64,000 bases of DNA from Ligaoa zhengdingensis (GCF_014384885.1 NZ_JACRST010000003.1:105614-169613); one strand, 5' to 3'. Numbered from the stretch's first letter, positions 25,162-33,025 are shown. Made by a program: numbers and translations. Notes: a model not told the origin generated them from the letters alone.

Positions 25162-27336
25162 TTATTGCGCTTTGACTGCGGCCGGAACGACCGCCTTCAG
25201 GTGCCCATCTTCTTTGTATCCTTTGCGGAACAGGAGCCAAACGTAGCAGATCAGGAACACCACTGCGACGCCGGTTCCCAAACCGAACCCGTGGCCGGAG
25301 AAGAGCAGACCGAATTGATAGATCATCAAAGAAACGGTATAAGCGAAAATTGTCTGATAACCGATGGCGAACCAGGTCCACTTGGCGTTGTTCATCTCCC
25401 GCTTGATCGCACCGATCGCCGCGAAGCAGGGGGCGCACAGAAGATTGAACACCAAGAAGGAATAGGCCGACAGAGCGGTGAAGTGCTGCGCGATGTTGCC
25501 CAGCGCGCCGAAGTCTCCTGCTTCCACCAGTTCGAGCGCGTCGCCCGCCACCGCATACAGGGTGCCGAACACGCCCACGACCTCCTCTTTGGCCACCAGT
25601 CCGAGCACGGTTGCCACGGTAGACTGCCAGTTGCCAAAGCCCAAGGGCGCAAAGACCGGAGCGATCGCGCTGCCGATTGCGGCCAGGATGGAGGCGTCCA
25701 TATCTTCAACCATGCCAAAGGAGCCGTCCACGAAGCCGAAACTGGATGTGAACCAGACAAAGATGGATGCCAACAGGATGACGGTACCAGCCTTCTTAAT
25801 GAACGACCAACCGCGCTCCCAGGTGCCGCGCAACACATTGACTACGGTGGGCAGATGGTAGGCGGGAAGCTCCATCACAAATGGGGCCGGGTCACCTGCG
25901 AACATTTTGGTCTTTTTGAGGATGATGCCGGAGATAATTACCGCCGCTACGCCGATAAAATATGCGGAAGGGGCGACCCACCAGGCGCCGCCGAACAGCG
26001 CGCCCGCGATCAGCGCCACAATCGGCATCTTCGCGCCGCAGGGGATGAAGGTGGTGGTCATAATGGTCATCTTGCGGTCGCGGTCCTGTTCAATGGTGCG
26101 CGAGGCCATGATGCCCGGCACGCCGCAGCCGGAACCGATCAGCATCGGGATGAAACTTTTGCCCGAAAGGCCGAAGCGCCGGAAGATGCGGTCCATGATG
26201 AAGGCGATGCGCGCCATGTAGCCGCAATCCTCCAAGATGCACAACAGCAGGAACAGCACCAGCATCTGGGGGACAAAGCCCAGCACCGCGCCGACGCCCC
26301 CTACGATGCCTTCCACGACCAGGCCGACCAACCAGTCGGCGGTGTTGATGCTGACGAGGAAATTTTCCACAGCGGGGGAGATCCACTCGCCAAACAGGGT
26401 GTCGTTGGTGAACCCGGTGACGATGTCGCCGATGGTGGTCACCGAAATATAATAGACGAAGAACATCACCACCGCAAAAATAGGCAGAGCCAACCAACGG
26501 TTGGTGACAATTTGGTCGATTTTATCTGAGGTGGAAAGACCGGAATGCTTTTTATGTACACAGTTTTTGACCAGCTTGGCGATGTAATTGTACCGCTCAT
26601 TGGTGATGATTGATTCACTGTCGTCGTCCATCTCCTGCTCACAGGCAGCTATGGCCTTTTCGATTTGCATCGATTCCACCGGAGAGAGGGCGATCTGGGC
26701 CAGAACCTTTTCATCCCGCTCGAACAGCTTTACCGCATACCAGCGGCGGTTTTCTGCGGGTATTTTGCCGGATGCGGCTTCCTCAATTTCCGTCAACGCT
26801 TGTTCGACGCGATCACAGAAGGTGTGCTGCGGTTCGGTCCGACGCCCCGATTGGGCCAGCTGCAACGCGGTCTGGGCAGCCTTCATCGAGCCTTCCCCTT
26901 TGACCGCTGCAGTTTCCACAACCGGGCAGCCCAGCGCGGCCGACAGCTTTTGCACGTCGATCCGGTCGCCGTTCTTGCGCACAACATCCATCATGTTCAG
27001 CGCGATCACCACCGGGATGCCCATTTCGGTGAGCTGGGTGGTAAGGTAGAGGTTGCGTTCGATGTTGGAGCCGTCCACCAGATCGAGAATCACATCGGGA
27101 TGTTCCCCCACCAAATAGTTGCGCGTGACGACCTCCTCCAGTGTATAGGGGGAGAGGGAATAGATGCCCGGAAGATCTGTAATGGTCACATCCTTGTGGC
27201 CTTTGAGCCGGCCTTCCTTTTTTTCCACCGTCACACCCGGCCAGTTGCCCACAAACTGATTGGAACCGGTCAGGTCATTGAACATGGTTGTCTTGCCGCA
27301 GTTTGGGTTGCCTGCAAGCGCAATTTTGATTGACAT
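25162..27336 (-). CDS. feoB: Ferrous iron transporter B
   Basis: The 724-residue protein has an N-terminal G domain with GNPNCGKTTMFNDLTG (G1), DLPGIYSL (G3) and ALNMMDVV (G4, NxxD), then a helical spacer. The large membrane part includes the two GATE regions with GSGCGVPGIMASRTIE and FIPCGAKMPIVAL. It imports Fe(II) across the membrane. AGGAGG precedes the start. An operator-like palindrome lies in the gap to feoA, so feoB may also have its own iron-regulated promoter. Confidence 0.97.
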   Translation of the reverse strand: MSIKIALAGNPNCGKTTMFNDLTGSNQFVGNWPGVTVEKKEGRLKGHKDVTITDLPGIYSLSPYTLEEVVTRNYLVGEHPDVILDLVDGSNIERNLYLTTQLTEMGIPVVIALNMMDVVRKNGDRIDVQKLSAALGCPVVETAAVKGEGSMKAAQTALQLAQSGRRTEPQHTFCDRVEQALTEIEEAASGKIPAENRRWYAVKLFERDEKVLAQIALSPVESMQIEKAIAACEQEMDDDSESIITNERYNYIAKLVKNCVHKKHSGLSTSDKIDQIVTNRWLALPIFAVVMFFVYYISVTTIGDIVTGFTNDTLFGEWISPAVENFLVSINTADWLVGLVVEGIVGGVGAVLGFVPQMLVLFLLLCILEDCGYMARIAFIMDRIFRRFGLSGKSFIPMLIGSGCGVPGIMASRTIEQDRDRKMTIMTTTFIPCGAKMPIVALIAGALFGGAWWVAPSAYFIGVAAVIISGIILKKTKMFAGDPAPFVMELPAYHLPTVVNVLRGTWERGWSFIKKAGTVILLASIFVWFTSSFGFVDGSFGMVEDMDASILAAIGSAIAPVFAPLGFGNWQSTVATVLGLVAKEEVVGVFGTLYAVAGDALELVEAGDFGALGNIAQHFTALSAYSFLVFNLLCAPCFAAIGAIKREMNNAKWTWFAIGYQTIFAYTVSLMIYQFGLLFSGHGFGLGTGVAVVFLICYVWLLFRKGYKEDGHLKAVVPAAVKAQ

Positions 27337-27395
27337 ATTCGGTTACCTCCTCTGCGGGCCTCCGCCCGCTGTTGTATCCGCCTTTGAAGTTTAAA

Positions 27396-27411
27396 GTTAG
27401 CATAAACTAAC
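27396..27411. promoter_or_regulatory. Iron-regulator-like palindrome upstream of feoB
   Basis: GTTAG-N6-CTAAC, the same core as three sites upstream of feoA. It resembles DtxR/IdeR-family boxes. Its place 60 bases before the feoB start suggests a second point of control. Confidence 0.6.
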
Positions 27412-27464
27412 CATCGACCGCAAAAAACGCGGCTGCTTTGCATCGATTCAACCTGCGTTCCGCG

Positions 27465-27686
27465 TCATTCCACCAGAATGTTTTCCGCGTCGCCCTTGCG
27501 GATCGACAGCTCATAACCGCGCACAGTAATCTCAACAGGGTCGCCCAAAGGGGCCACCTTGCGCACATAAATTGACGTGCCCTTGGTGATGCCCATGTCC
27601 ATGATGCGCCGGCGCAGCGCTCCTTCGCCGTCCAGCTTTTGAACGACTACTGTTTCGCCGCATTTGGCGGTTTTGAGAGTTTTCAT
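27465..27686 (-). CDS. feoA: FeoA family protein (copy next to feoB)
   Basis: The 73-residue protein is one SH3-like FeoA domain: RRRIMDMGITKGTSIYVRKVAPLGDPVEI then GYELSIRKGDAENI. FeoA assists FeoB in iron uptake. It is the second of two feoA genes in a row, with GGAGG before the start. Confidence 0.93.
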   Translation of the reverse strand: MKTLKTAKCGETVVVQKLDGEGALRRRIMDMGITKGTSIYVRKVAPLGDPVEITVRGYELSIRKGDAENILVE

Positions 27687-27722
27687 ATCGCTGTTCCTCC
27701 TTTGGATGGTATACCAACCGCA

Positions 27723-27932
27723 TTAGACCATGATTTGATTGGCCATGCCTTTGCTCAGAGCAATGCGCGTGTCCTTCACATTGACGATCAGGTTGCCGCC
27801 GATCTCCGAAATTACAGTCACAGCTCCGCCCTCTACAAAGCCGAGGCTCTCCAAAAAGCGTTTGGTTGCGTCTTTTCCGTGGATCTTTTTCACTGTGTTG
27901 GTCTGTCCCGAAGGGGCCATAGTCAACGGCAT
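27723..27932 (-). CDS. feoA: FeoA family protein (first copy of the operon)
   Basis: The 69-residue FeoA domain is more divergent: KRFLESLGFVEGGAVTVISEIGGNLIVNVKDTRIALSKGMANQIMV. The ATG at 27932 was chosen because AAAGGGTGG lies at the right spacing; the GTG at 27944 would overlap that site. It is the first gene after the operator cluster. Two distinct FeoA proteins may form a mixed complex with FeoB. Confidence 0.88.
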   Translation of the reverse strand: MPLTMAPSGQTNTVKKIHGKDATKRFLESLGFVEGGAVTVISEIGGNLIVNVKDTRIALSKGMANQIMV

Positions 27933-27956
27933 AATGAAAACCACCCTTTCTTTTTT

Positions 27957-28053
27957 GGTTAGATTTGGCTAACCTCTGGTCTGTTTAGAAGGGGTTAGAA
28001 ACTGCTAACCCCTTTACGCCCATAAGTTTACCATCGCTAACTGAGTTTGTCAA
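27957..28053 (-). promoter_or_regulatory. feo promoter with three GTTAG-N6-CTAAC operators
   Basis: On the minus strand TTGACA (28053-28048) and TAAACT (28030-28025) are 17 bases apart. Three palindromes follow: an imperfect one, GTTTA-N6-CTAAC, inside the promoter (28026-28041); a long one with arms GGGGTTAG/CTAACCCC (27991-28012); and GGTTAG-N6-CTAACC (27957-27974). Their resemblance to DtxR/IdeR boxes suggests iron-dependent repression. Confidence 0.75.
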
Positions 28054-28163
28054 GGAATTTTTTTCTAAACTTAAAATATTTTAACCTGAACTCTCCGACG
28101 GAGGCAGGTTTTGCTAAGATTTCGCAAAACCGGGAAAAAGGGCTTTTTAAAAGGTGAAATCTA

Positions 28164-28219
28164 TGCTACAATAATAAAGTATGCGGTTTGCCTGGAACGT
28201 GTGTTTCGGCAAAAGATAA
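28164..28219 (+). promoter_or_regulatory. Promoter and short leader of the ABC-F gene
   Basis: TGCTACAAT (28164-28172) is an extended -10 element, with TTTTTA 17 bases before the hexamer. The short leader contains the inverted repeat TTTGCC/GGCAAA. A 12-codon ORF (28181-28219) lies within it but has no ribosome binding site, so a leader-peptide attenuator is possible but weakly supported. Confidence 0.4.
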
Positions 28220-28240
28220 TCCGAGCAATTTGGAGGAACT

Positions 28241-29839
28241 ATGATTACTGTAACCGATCTGGCCCTTTCCTTTAACGGGCAAACTTTGTTTTCCAACGTC
28301 AACCTGCTGTTTCAGTCGGGCAACTGCTATGGCGTTATTGGCGCCAATGGCGCGGGAAAATCCACCTTTTTAAAAATATTGAGCGGCGAGTTGGAGCCCA
28401 CCAAGGGCGAGGTTGCTATTTCGCCAAAAACCCGCATGTCGGTTCTCAAGCAGGATCACTATGCGTATGAGGAGTACACAGTACTGGAGACCATTTTGCA
28501 GGGCAATCCGCGCCTCTATGAGGTGCTTCAGCAGAAGGACGCGCTGTACAATAAGGAGGATTTCACCGAGGAGGACGGCAATCTCGCAGCCGATCTCGAG
28601 GCGGAATTCGCGGAGCTGGGCGGCTGGGACGCGGAGACTGATGCGGGCAAGCTGATGCAGGGCCTGGGCATGGACAATAGCGTCCTGTATTCGCAGATGT
28701 CCGTCCTCTCAGAGAAGGAAAAGGTGAAGGTATTGCTGGCGCGCGCCCTGTTCGGCAATCCGGATATCATCATGATGGACGAGCCGACCAACGGCCTGGA
28801 TATCAAATCGATCGCCTGGCTGGAGGACTTCCTGCTCGATTACGAGGGCACCGTCATCGTGGTATCGCATGACCGCCACTTCCTGAACAATGTGTGCACC
28901 CACATTGTCGACATCGACTACACCAAAATCAAGATGTATGTCGGCAATTACGATTTCTGGTATGAGTCCAGCATCCTGATGCAGCGGATGCTCAACGATC
29001 AAAAGAAAAAGGCTGAGGACAAGATCAAGGAGCTGCAAGCGTTCATCCAACGTTTTTCGGCCAACAAATCCAAATCCAAACAGGCAACCAGCCGCAAAAA
29101 GTTGATCGACAAGCTCACCGTGGAGGAGATGCCTGCCTCTTCCCGCAAATATCCCTATGTCGGTTTCACGATGGATCGCGAGCCGGGCAAGGAAATTCTC
29201 GCAGTTGAAGGAATCAGCAAGACGGTGGATGGGGTAAAGGTGCTCGATAACGTCTCGTTCCGTGTGGCCAAAGGGGATAAGGTCGCGTTTGTGGGCGAAA
29301 ACGAGATCGCCAATACAACCCTGTTTAAAATTCTGATGGAGGAGCTGGAACCGGACGAGGGAACCTTCAAATGGGGCGTCTCCACCACTCAGAGTTACTT
29401 TCCGGCCGACAACAGCAGCTATTTTAACGATTGCGACCTCTCGATCATCCACTGGTTGGAGCAGTATGCCAGCGATACCCACGAGACCTACCTGCGCGGG
29501 TTCCTGGGGAAAATGCTCTTTTCCGGCGAGGATGTGAATAAGCCGGTTAAGGTGCTGTCGGGCGGCGAGAAGGTCCGCTGTATGCTTTCTCGCATGATGA
29601 TGTTCGGCTCCAATGTATTGGTGCTCGATCAGCCCACCAACCACCTCGATCTCGAATCGATCACCGCGGTCAACGACGGCCTGATCGATTTCAAGGGGAT
29701 CGTGCTGTTCGCATCGCACGACCATCAGTTTATCCAGACGGTCGCCAACCGCATCATCGAGATCACCGAGCACGGCTGCATCGACCGCATGGGCACCTAC
29801 GACGAGTATTTGGAGAGCCGCTACCGTTTCAATCAATAA
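28241..29839 (+). CDS. ABC-F family ATP-binding protein (YkpA/YbiT-like)
   Basis: The 532-residue protein has two ABC domains joined by a charged linker (residues about 245-300) and no membrane spans, so it acts on ribosomes, not in transport. The first Walker A is intact (GANGAGKST, residues 34-42). Several other motifs depart from consensus: the first signature is LSEKE (residues 156-160) in place of LSGGE, the first Walker B is DEPTNGLD with Gly185, the second Walker A is GENEIANTT with Asn358 in place of Lys, and the second Walker B is LDQPTNHLD with Gln464. Some relatives, from memory, carry a non-Glu residue at the last site. GGAGG precedes the start. Confidence 0.9.
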   Translation: MITVTDLALSFNGQTLFSNVNLLFQSGNCYGVIGANGAGKSTFLKILSGELEPTKGEVAISPKTRMSVLKQDHYAYEEYTVLETILQGNPRLYEVLQQKDALYNKEDFTEEDGNLAADLEAEFAELGGWDAETDAGKLMQGLGMDNSVLYSQMSVLSEKEKVKVLLARALFGNPDIIMMDEPTNGLDIKSIAWLEDFLLDYEGTVIVVSHDRHFLNNVCTHIVDIDYTKIKMYVGNYDFWYESSILMQRMLNDQKKKAEDKIKELQAFIQRFSANKSKSKQATSRKKLIDKLTVEEMPASSRKYPYVGFTMDREPGKEILAVEGISKTVDGVKVLDNVSFRVAKGDKVAFVGENEIANTTLFKILMEELEPDEGTFKWGVSTTQSYFPADNSSYFNDCDLSIIHWLEQYASDTHETYLRGFLGKMLFSGEDVNKPVKVLSGGEKVRCMLSRMMMFGSNVLVLDQPTNHLDLESITAVNDGLIDFKGIVLFASHDHQFIQTVANRIIEITEHGCIDRMGTYDEYLESRYRFNQ

Positions 29840-29854
29840 GTGCATATGAAATAG

Positions 29855-29895
29855 CGGGGCTGCATGTCAAGTGAAGCATGCTGCCCTGTTTTTTT
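29855..29895 (+). terminator. Terminator of the ABC-F gene
   Basis: GGGGCTGCATG pairs with CATGCTGCCC with one mismatch, and a run of seven T follows. Confidence 0.75.
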
Positions 29896-29915
29896 GCTTA
29901 AAGCCGCCAACAGAG

Positions 29916-29950
29916 AGAGTCCGGAACCCCGCAGCGAGGTTCCGGACTCT
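29916..29950. terminator. Second terminator-like hairpin beside the spoVFB end
   Basis: AGAGTCCGGAACC (29916-29928) and GGTTCCGGACTCT (29938-29950) form a perfect 13-base stem. It lies just after the spoVFB stop on the minus strand and probably ends that transcript. Confidence 0.75.
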
Positions 29951-29955
29951 TGCTA

Positions 29956-30222
29956 TTATTGAATGATGGGTTGGAGCTGTAAGTTTTTTAATGCATGTTC
30001 CAACGTCGGCTGAATCAATGTGAAGTCAGCGACCAGCGAAGTGGGCTTTTTGATGCAGTCGTCCTGCCGATATGGAACAAAGTAGAGGTTGCGAACGTTC
30101 AGCAGTTGGCCAATGTTACGCGCCGATGCGCCCAGACCATCGTTGGTGGATACCGCGATAACCACCGGCCGCGCATTGCGCAGATGAGCCTTACAAGCCA
30201 TGGTGACAGATGTATCTGTCAC
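29956..30222 (-). pseudogene. spoVFB: Dipicolinate synthase subunit B, C-terminal part, split by the prophage
   Basis: Reading leftwards from the attachment palindrome, the frame gives TDTSVTMACKAHLRNARPVV, then AVSTNDGLGASARNIG, FVPYRQDDCIKKPTSLVAD and a terminal QLQPII. These match the C-terminal half of SpoVFB (DpaB), the flavoprotein subunit that makes dipicolinate in the mother cell during sporulation. About 88 residues remain of a protein usually near 200. The missing N-terminal part is expected on the far side of the prophage, beyond 64000. The open frame upstream to 30291 is prophage sequence and not part of the gene. Precise excision would restore the gene. Confidence 0.88.
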
Positions 30223-31906
30223 AGCTAAAATTACTAGAATCGGGAGAGCTACCCGGCCCTCCGCCAGCAATAGAGTCGTTAAATAGATCAATCACATATT
30301 CGTCACCGTGCCAAGTGATTTTTTTAATAACGAGCTTCAGAAGTTCGCGCTTCGCATCAAAGTCCTTTTGATCGATGGTGTCGCAGAATTCAGCGGTCGC
30401 CGCTTGAATGATTTGAATGTTGGAAATTTCATTGTTTGCGGCGTATTGCTTGCGTTTTAATTGCTCCAACTCCAATTTAAGTTTCTTGCTTTCCGCAACG
30501 TTCTGGCGCAGCGCCGCCTGAATTGGCGCGTCGGTCTCGTCGGAGCTGCTGCGCGCGAGGCGCAAAGCCAGGGCGATTCCATCCTCTTCATTCCGCTTGA
30601 TCTTGGTGTTGCACTCCTTTATTTGCGCGGTGTAGTCCTTCCTCTCTGCTTCGGCGGCGCGATACGCCTGCTCCATGCTGGTGAAGGTGTCGCCGCCCAC
30701 GGAAAAGTGCGCCTTCAGCAGGGCGATTACATTCTGGTCGAACTCAATTCCATTGATGTTCGCTATATCGCATAATTCCCCGGCACTGCGGTCTTTCCGG
30801 CTGCATTTATAATAGAATGTTTTGATGCCCTGGGAGTTGACGCGATTTCCTTTCACCATCATGGGCGCGCCGCACTTTCCGCACCGGATGAGACTTGCCA
30901 GCAACGCGACGCTACTGGTATCCCACCGGGGGTACTTATCTCCGTTTTCCTGAATTTTGGATTGAACCGCTATCCATTTGTCGCCGGGGATCACGCCGGG
31001 GTGAAGGGAAACCGCAACAATCCAATCCTCTGGCCGGCTTCGCCGGCGCGTGGTGTTTTTGGTGCCATTGGTGTAGGTCTTACCGTAACCGATAAGGCCG
31101 TGCTGTCCATCGTATTCGTGGCGGTCATTTGCAAGATTTGCCCCGCGCGATTGCAGAAAGTCGTGAACGCAAGGCTCATTGGTGGCATATACCGGATTGG
31201 TCAGGATTTGCCGCAATACCGCCTTGCTGAATTCTTTCCCACCCGGGGTGAGAATGTGGTTGCCAAGTAGATATCGTTCCAATCCACGCAGACTTCCAAA
31301 TTCGATATACAGGTCAAATAGCTCGCGGACAAGGGGCAGTTCGCTTTCGACCGGTTGCAATACGTACCGGCTGCGCTTATCGCCGTTTTCATCCACGGAT
31401 TTTTGTCGAACTGCGGTGAAGCCCATCGGCGGCGTCCCGCCTTGCCATCGTCCGGTGCGATACAGCCGATACTTGTTATCCTTGATGCGTTCGGCAATCG
31501 TCTCGCGTTCCAACTCGGCAAATACTGACGCAATGTGGATCATGGCGCGCCCCATCGGGCTGGATGTGTCAAAATTTTCGCGGATGGAAACAAAGCCGAT
31601 CCCACGGTCCGTCAGATCATCCAGAATGGTGGAGAAGTCAGACACACTGCGGCTGATACGATCCAGACGGTAACACATAAGGATGTTATATCGGTCATTC
31701 TCCATGTCCCGCATCAGCCGCTGAAACTCTGGCCGGGCGGTGTTTTTGCCGGAAAAGCCTTCATCCTCATAGACCATAAACTCAGAATCGTGCCCAAACT
31801 TATGAAGCGCATATTCCTTGCACATTTCAACTTGATTTTCAATCGATTCGCCCGCGCCGGTATAACGCGATTTGCGGGAATAGATCGCTATGACCTGGTG
31901 ATCCAC
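30191..31906 (-). CDS. Large serine recombinase (phage integrase)
   Basis: The 571-residue protein has an N-terminal resolvase domain with the catalytic serine in YSRKS (residues 9-13) and CYRLDRISRS. The recombinase domain covers about residues 165-280, a zinc ribbon (CGKCGAPMM then YYKCSRKD) lies near residues 335-375, and a coiled-coil region covers about residues 410-500. It starts at GTG 31906 after AGGAGGAGG. The last ten or so codons and the stop lie across the att site in host spoVFB DNA, so the circular form would encode a different tail. It should integrate and, with a directionality factor, excise the prophage. Confidence 0.95.
   Translation of the reverse strand: MDHQVIAIYSRKSRYTGAGESIENQVEMCKEYALHKFGHDSEFMVYEDEGFSGKNTARPEFQRLMRDMENDRYNILMCYRLDRISRSVSDFSTILDDLTDRGIGFVSIRENFDTSSPMGRAMIHIASVFAELERETIAERIKDNKYRLYRTGRWQGGTPPMGFTAVRQKSVDENGDKRSRYVLQPVESELPLVRELFDLYIEFGSLRGLERYLLGNHILTPGGKEFSKAVLRQILTNPVYATNEPCVHDFLQSRGANLANDRHEYDGQHGLIGYGKTYTNGTKNTTRRRSRPEDWIVAVSLHPGVIPGDKWIAVQSKIQENGDKYPRWDTSSVALLASLIRCGKCGAPMMVKGNRVNSQGIKTFYYKCSRKDRSAGELCDIANINGIEFDQNVIALLKAHFSVGGDTFTSMEQAYRAAEAERKDYTAQIKECNTKIKRNEEDGIALALRLARSSSDETDAPIQAALRQNVAESKKLKLELEQLKRKQYAANNEISNIQIIQAATAEFCDTIDQKDFDAKRELLKLVIKKITWHGDEYVIDLFNDSIAGGGPGSSPDSSNFSCDRYICHHGL
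30203..30222. mobile_element. Prophage attachment site (one end), 20-base palindrome
   Basis: GTGACAGATGTATCTGTCAC has perfect nine-base arms around a central GT (30212-30213). It sits exactly where spoVFB homology ends and the recombinase gene begins. Large serine recombinases cut att sites at a central dinucleotide flanked by symmetric arms, so GT is the probable crossover. Confidence 0.8.
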
Positions 31907-31938
31907 AATAACGACCTCCTCCTATTCTTCATTTTATT

Positions 31939-31972
31939 CCGCTCCGGTGTTACAGCGCCGGAGCGGTTTTTT
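31939..31972 (+). terminator. Terminator-like hairpin between recombinase and CRISPR array
   Basis: CCGCTCCGG pairs with CCGGAGCGG and six T follow on the plus strand. No plus-strand gene precedes it, so it may block antisense transcription into the array. It has no T-run on the minus strand. Confidence 0.6.
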
Positions 31973-32098
31973 ATACTTTTTTTGCGTTAATTCCGATTTG
32001 TTTTGTAATATTTGTACGGATAGGCTATATAATTTGATACGTTTGCTGGGATTATTGCTGTATATTTAGTGGCATTTTTTGTCGGATATGTAATTGTC

Positions 32099-32465
32099 AT
32101 TTCAATCCACGCCCCCGCAAGGAGGGCGACCAACACCTCAAAGCCCGGCCTCCAGCTCATCAAATTTCAATCCACGCCCTCCGCAAGGAGGGCGACAGGA
32201 AATCTGCTCAACTTAATCAACACCAAGTCATTTCAATCCACGCCCTCCGCAAGGAGGGCGACCCAGCATCACCGTCAATATCTGACGGCGATAGAGATTT
32301 CAATCCACGCCCTCCGCAAGGAGGGCGACGTGCCACTTAAGCCCTGACTGGTCGATCTGTCCATAAATTTCAATCCACGCCCTCCGCAAGGAGGGCGACC
32401 GCTTCAACATGTTACCGCCTCCCCTCTTACTTATTTCAATCCACGCCCTCCGCAAGGAGGGCGAC
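32099..32465 (-). CRISPR. CRISPR mini-array, six repeats and five spacers, type I-C-like
   Basis: Repeats lie at 32099-32130, 32164-32196, 32230-32262, 32297-32329, 32367-32399 and 32433-32465. Five are identical 33-mers. On the minus strand each starts GTCGCCCTCC, has a GGAGGGC/GCCCTCC hairpin with a four-base loop, and ends GTGGATTGAAAT, the hallmark of type I-C repeats. The leftmost repeat is 32 bases and has lost one T in the stem, as is usual at the trailer end. Spacers are 33, 33, 34, 37 and 33 bases and all differ. There are no cas genes in the window. It lies inside the prophage between the recombinase and repressor. Confidence 0.96.
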
Positions 32466-32700
32466 AGTAAAATTAAATAAATAGGCACACTATACAAACC
32501 ATTTATTAGAGCATTACACTAGTTTTTTGATTATCTATCCGTCTCGAGCCCCTAGAACAATGCGGCGAATAGATCAATTTTTGGTGCGAACCCAATAGGA
32601 TATCTATGTGCACTTGTATATCGCACCTTTTGTCCCATAAAACGGATTTTGACGAGGCGAGATTGAAAACTTTTTGGCCGCAATTTGGTAGGATTGGCAT
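32466..32700 (-). promoter_or_regulatory. Probable CRISPR leader
   Basis: This gene-free stretch adjoins the intact-repeat end of the array and is AT-rich next to it (AAATTAAATAAATA). Repeat direction and the degenerate repeat at the opposite end both place the leader here. No clear promoter was fixed on the minus strand. Confidence 0.55.
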
Positions 32701-32729
32701 TTGATTGTGAACAGAAACTATGGTAAAAT
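32701..32729 (+). promoter_or_regulatory. Possible promoter of the small ORF at 32783
   Basis: TTGATT and TAAAAT are 17 bases apart on the plus strand, pointing to the small gene that follows. Confidence 0.45.
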
Positions 32730-32782
32730 GATATCAGAAAAAACAAATGTTTTCTAACAACGGACAGAATGGAGGTCTAGCA

Positions 32783-33025
32783 ATGTCAACCAATCCCGAC
32801 CCGACAACCACATATCGCCATAATATCTGCGGCAGCATGGCAGATCGGCACGATAGCGGGCCGGGTATCATACGTTGCGGCGATATGCCGCGAGATATAA
32901 TTGAATTTAGGGATTTACATGGCCAAATAGAGCGGAAAAACCTCATTTCTGCTTGTCTTCTTGCTCTACGAGATATCGCATGTAACGCAGAGCATCTTGA
33001 CGAAGATTTTCGGGAAGCGACATAA
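32783..33025 (+). CDS. Small hypothetical phage protein, convergent with the repressor
   Basis: The 80-residue ORF starts at ATG 32783 with GGAGG seven bases upstream and a plausible promoter. The sequence is polar and not recognised. Its last 83 bases overlap the 3' end of the repressor on the other strand, so it may be a chance frame, or a small gene whose transcript would be antisense to the repressor mRNA. Confidence 0.4.
   Translation: MSTNPDPTTTYRHNICGSMADRHDSGPGIIRCGDMPRDIIEFRDLHGQIERKNLISACLLALRDIACNAEHLDEDFREAT

Noticed and set aside
25165..26529. A 454-residue plus-strand ORF opposite feoB
   Set aside because: It is a shadow of feoB with a low-complexity composition and no ribosome binding site.
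28181..28219. A 12-codon leader peptide before the ABC-F gene
   Set aside because: There is no ribosome binding site and no alternative terminator/antiterminator pair was found; kept only as a remark.
29956..30291. A 111-residue minus-strand ORF spanning the att site as one gene
   Set aside because: Only the part left of 30222 matches SpoVFB; the first 24 or so residues are prophage sequence in frame by chance.
32069..32347. A 92-residue ORF over the CRISPR array
   Set aside because: It is a translation of the repeats and spacers and shows a periodic peptide (FQSTPSARRAT), not a gene.
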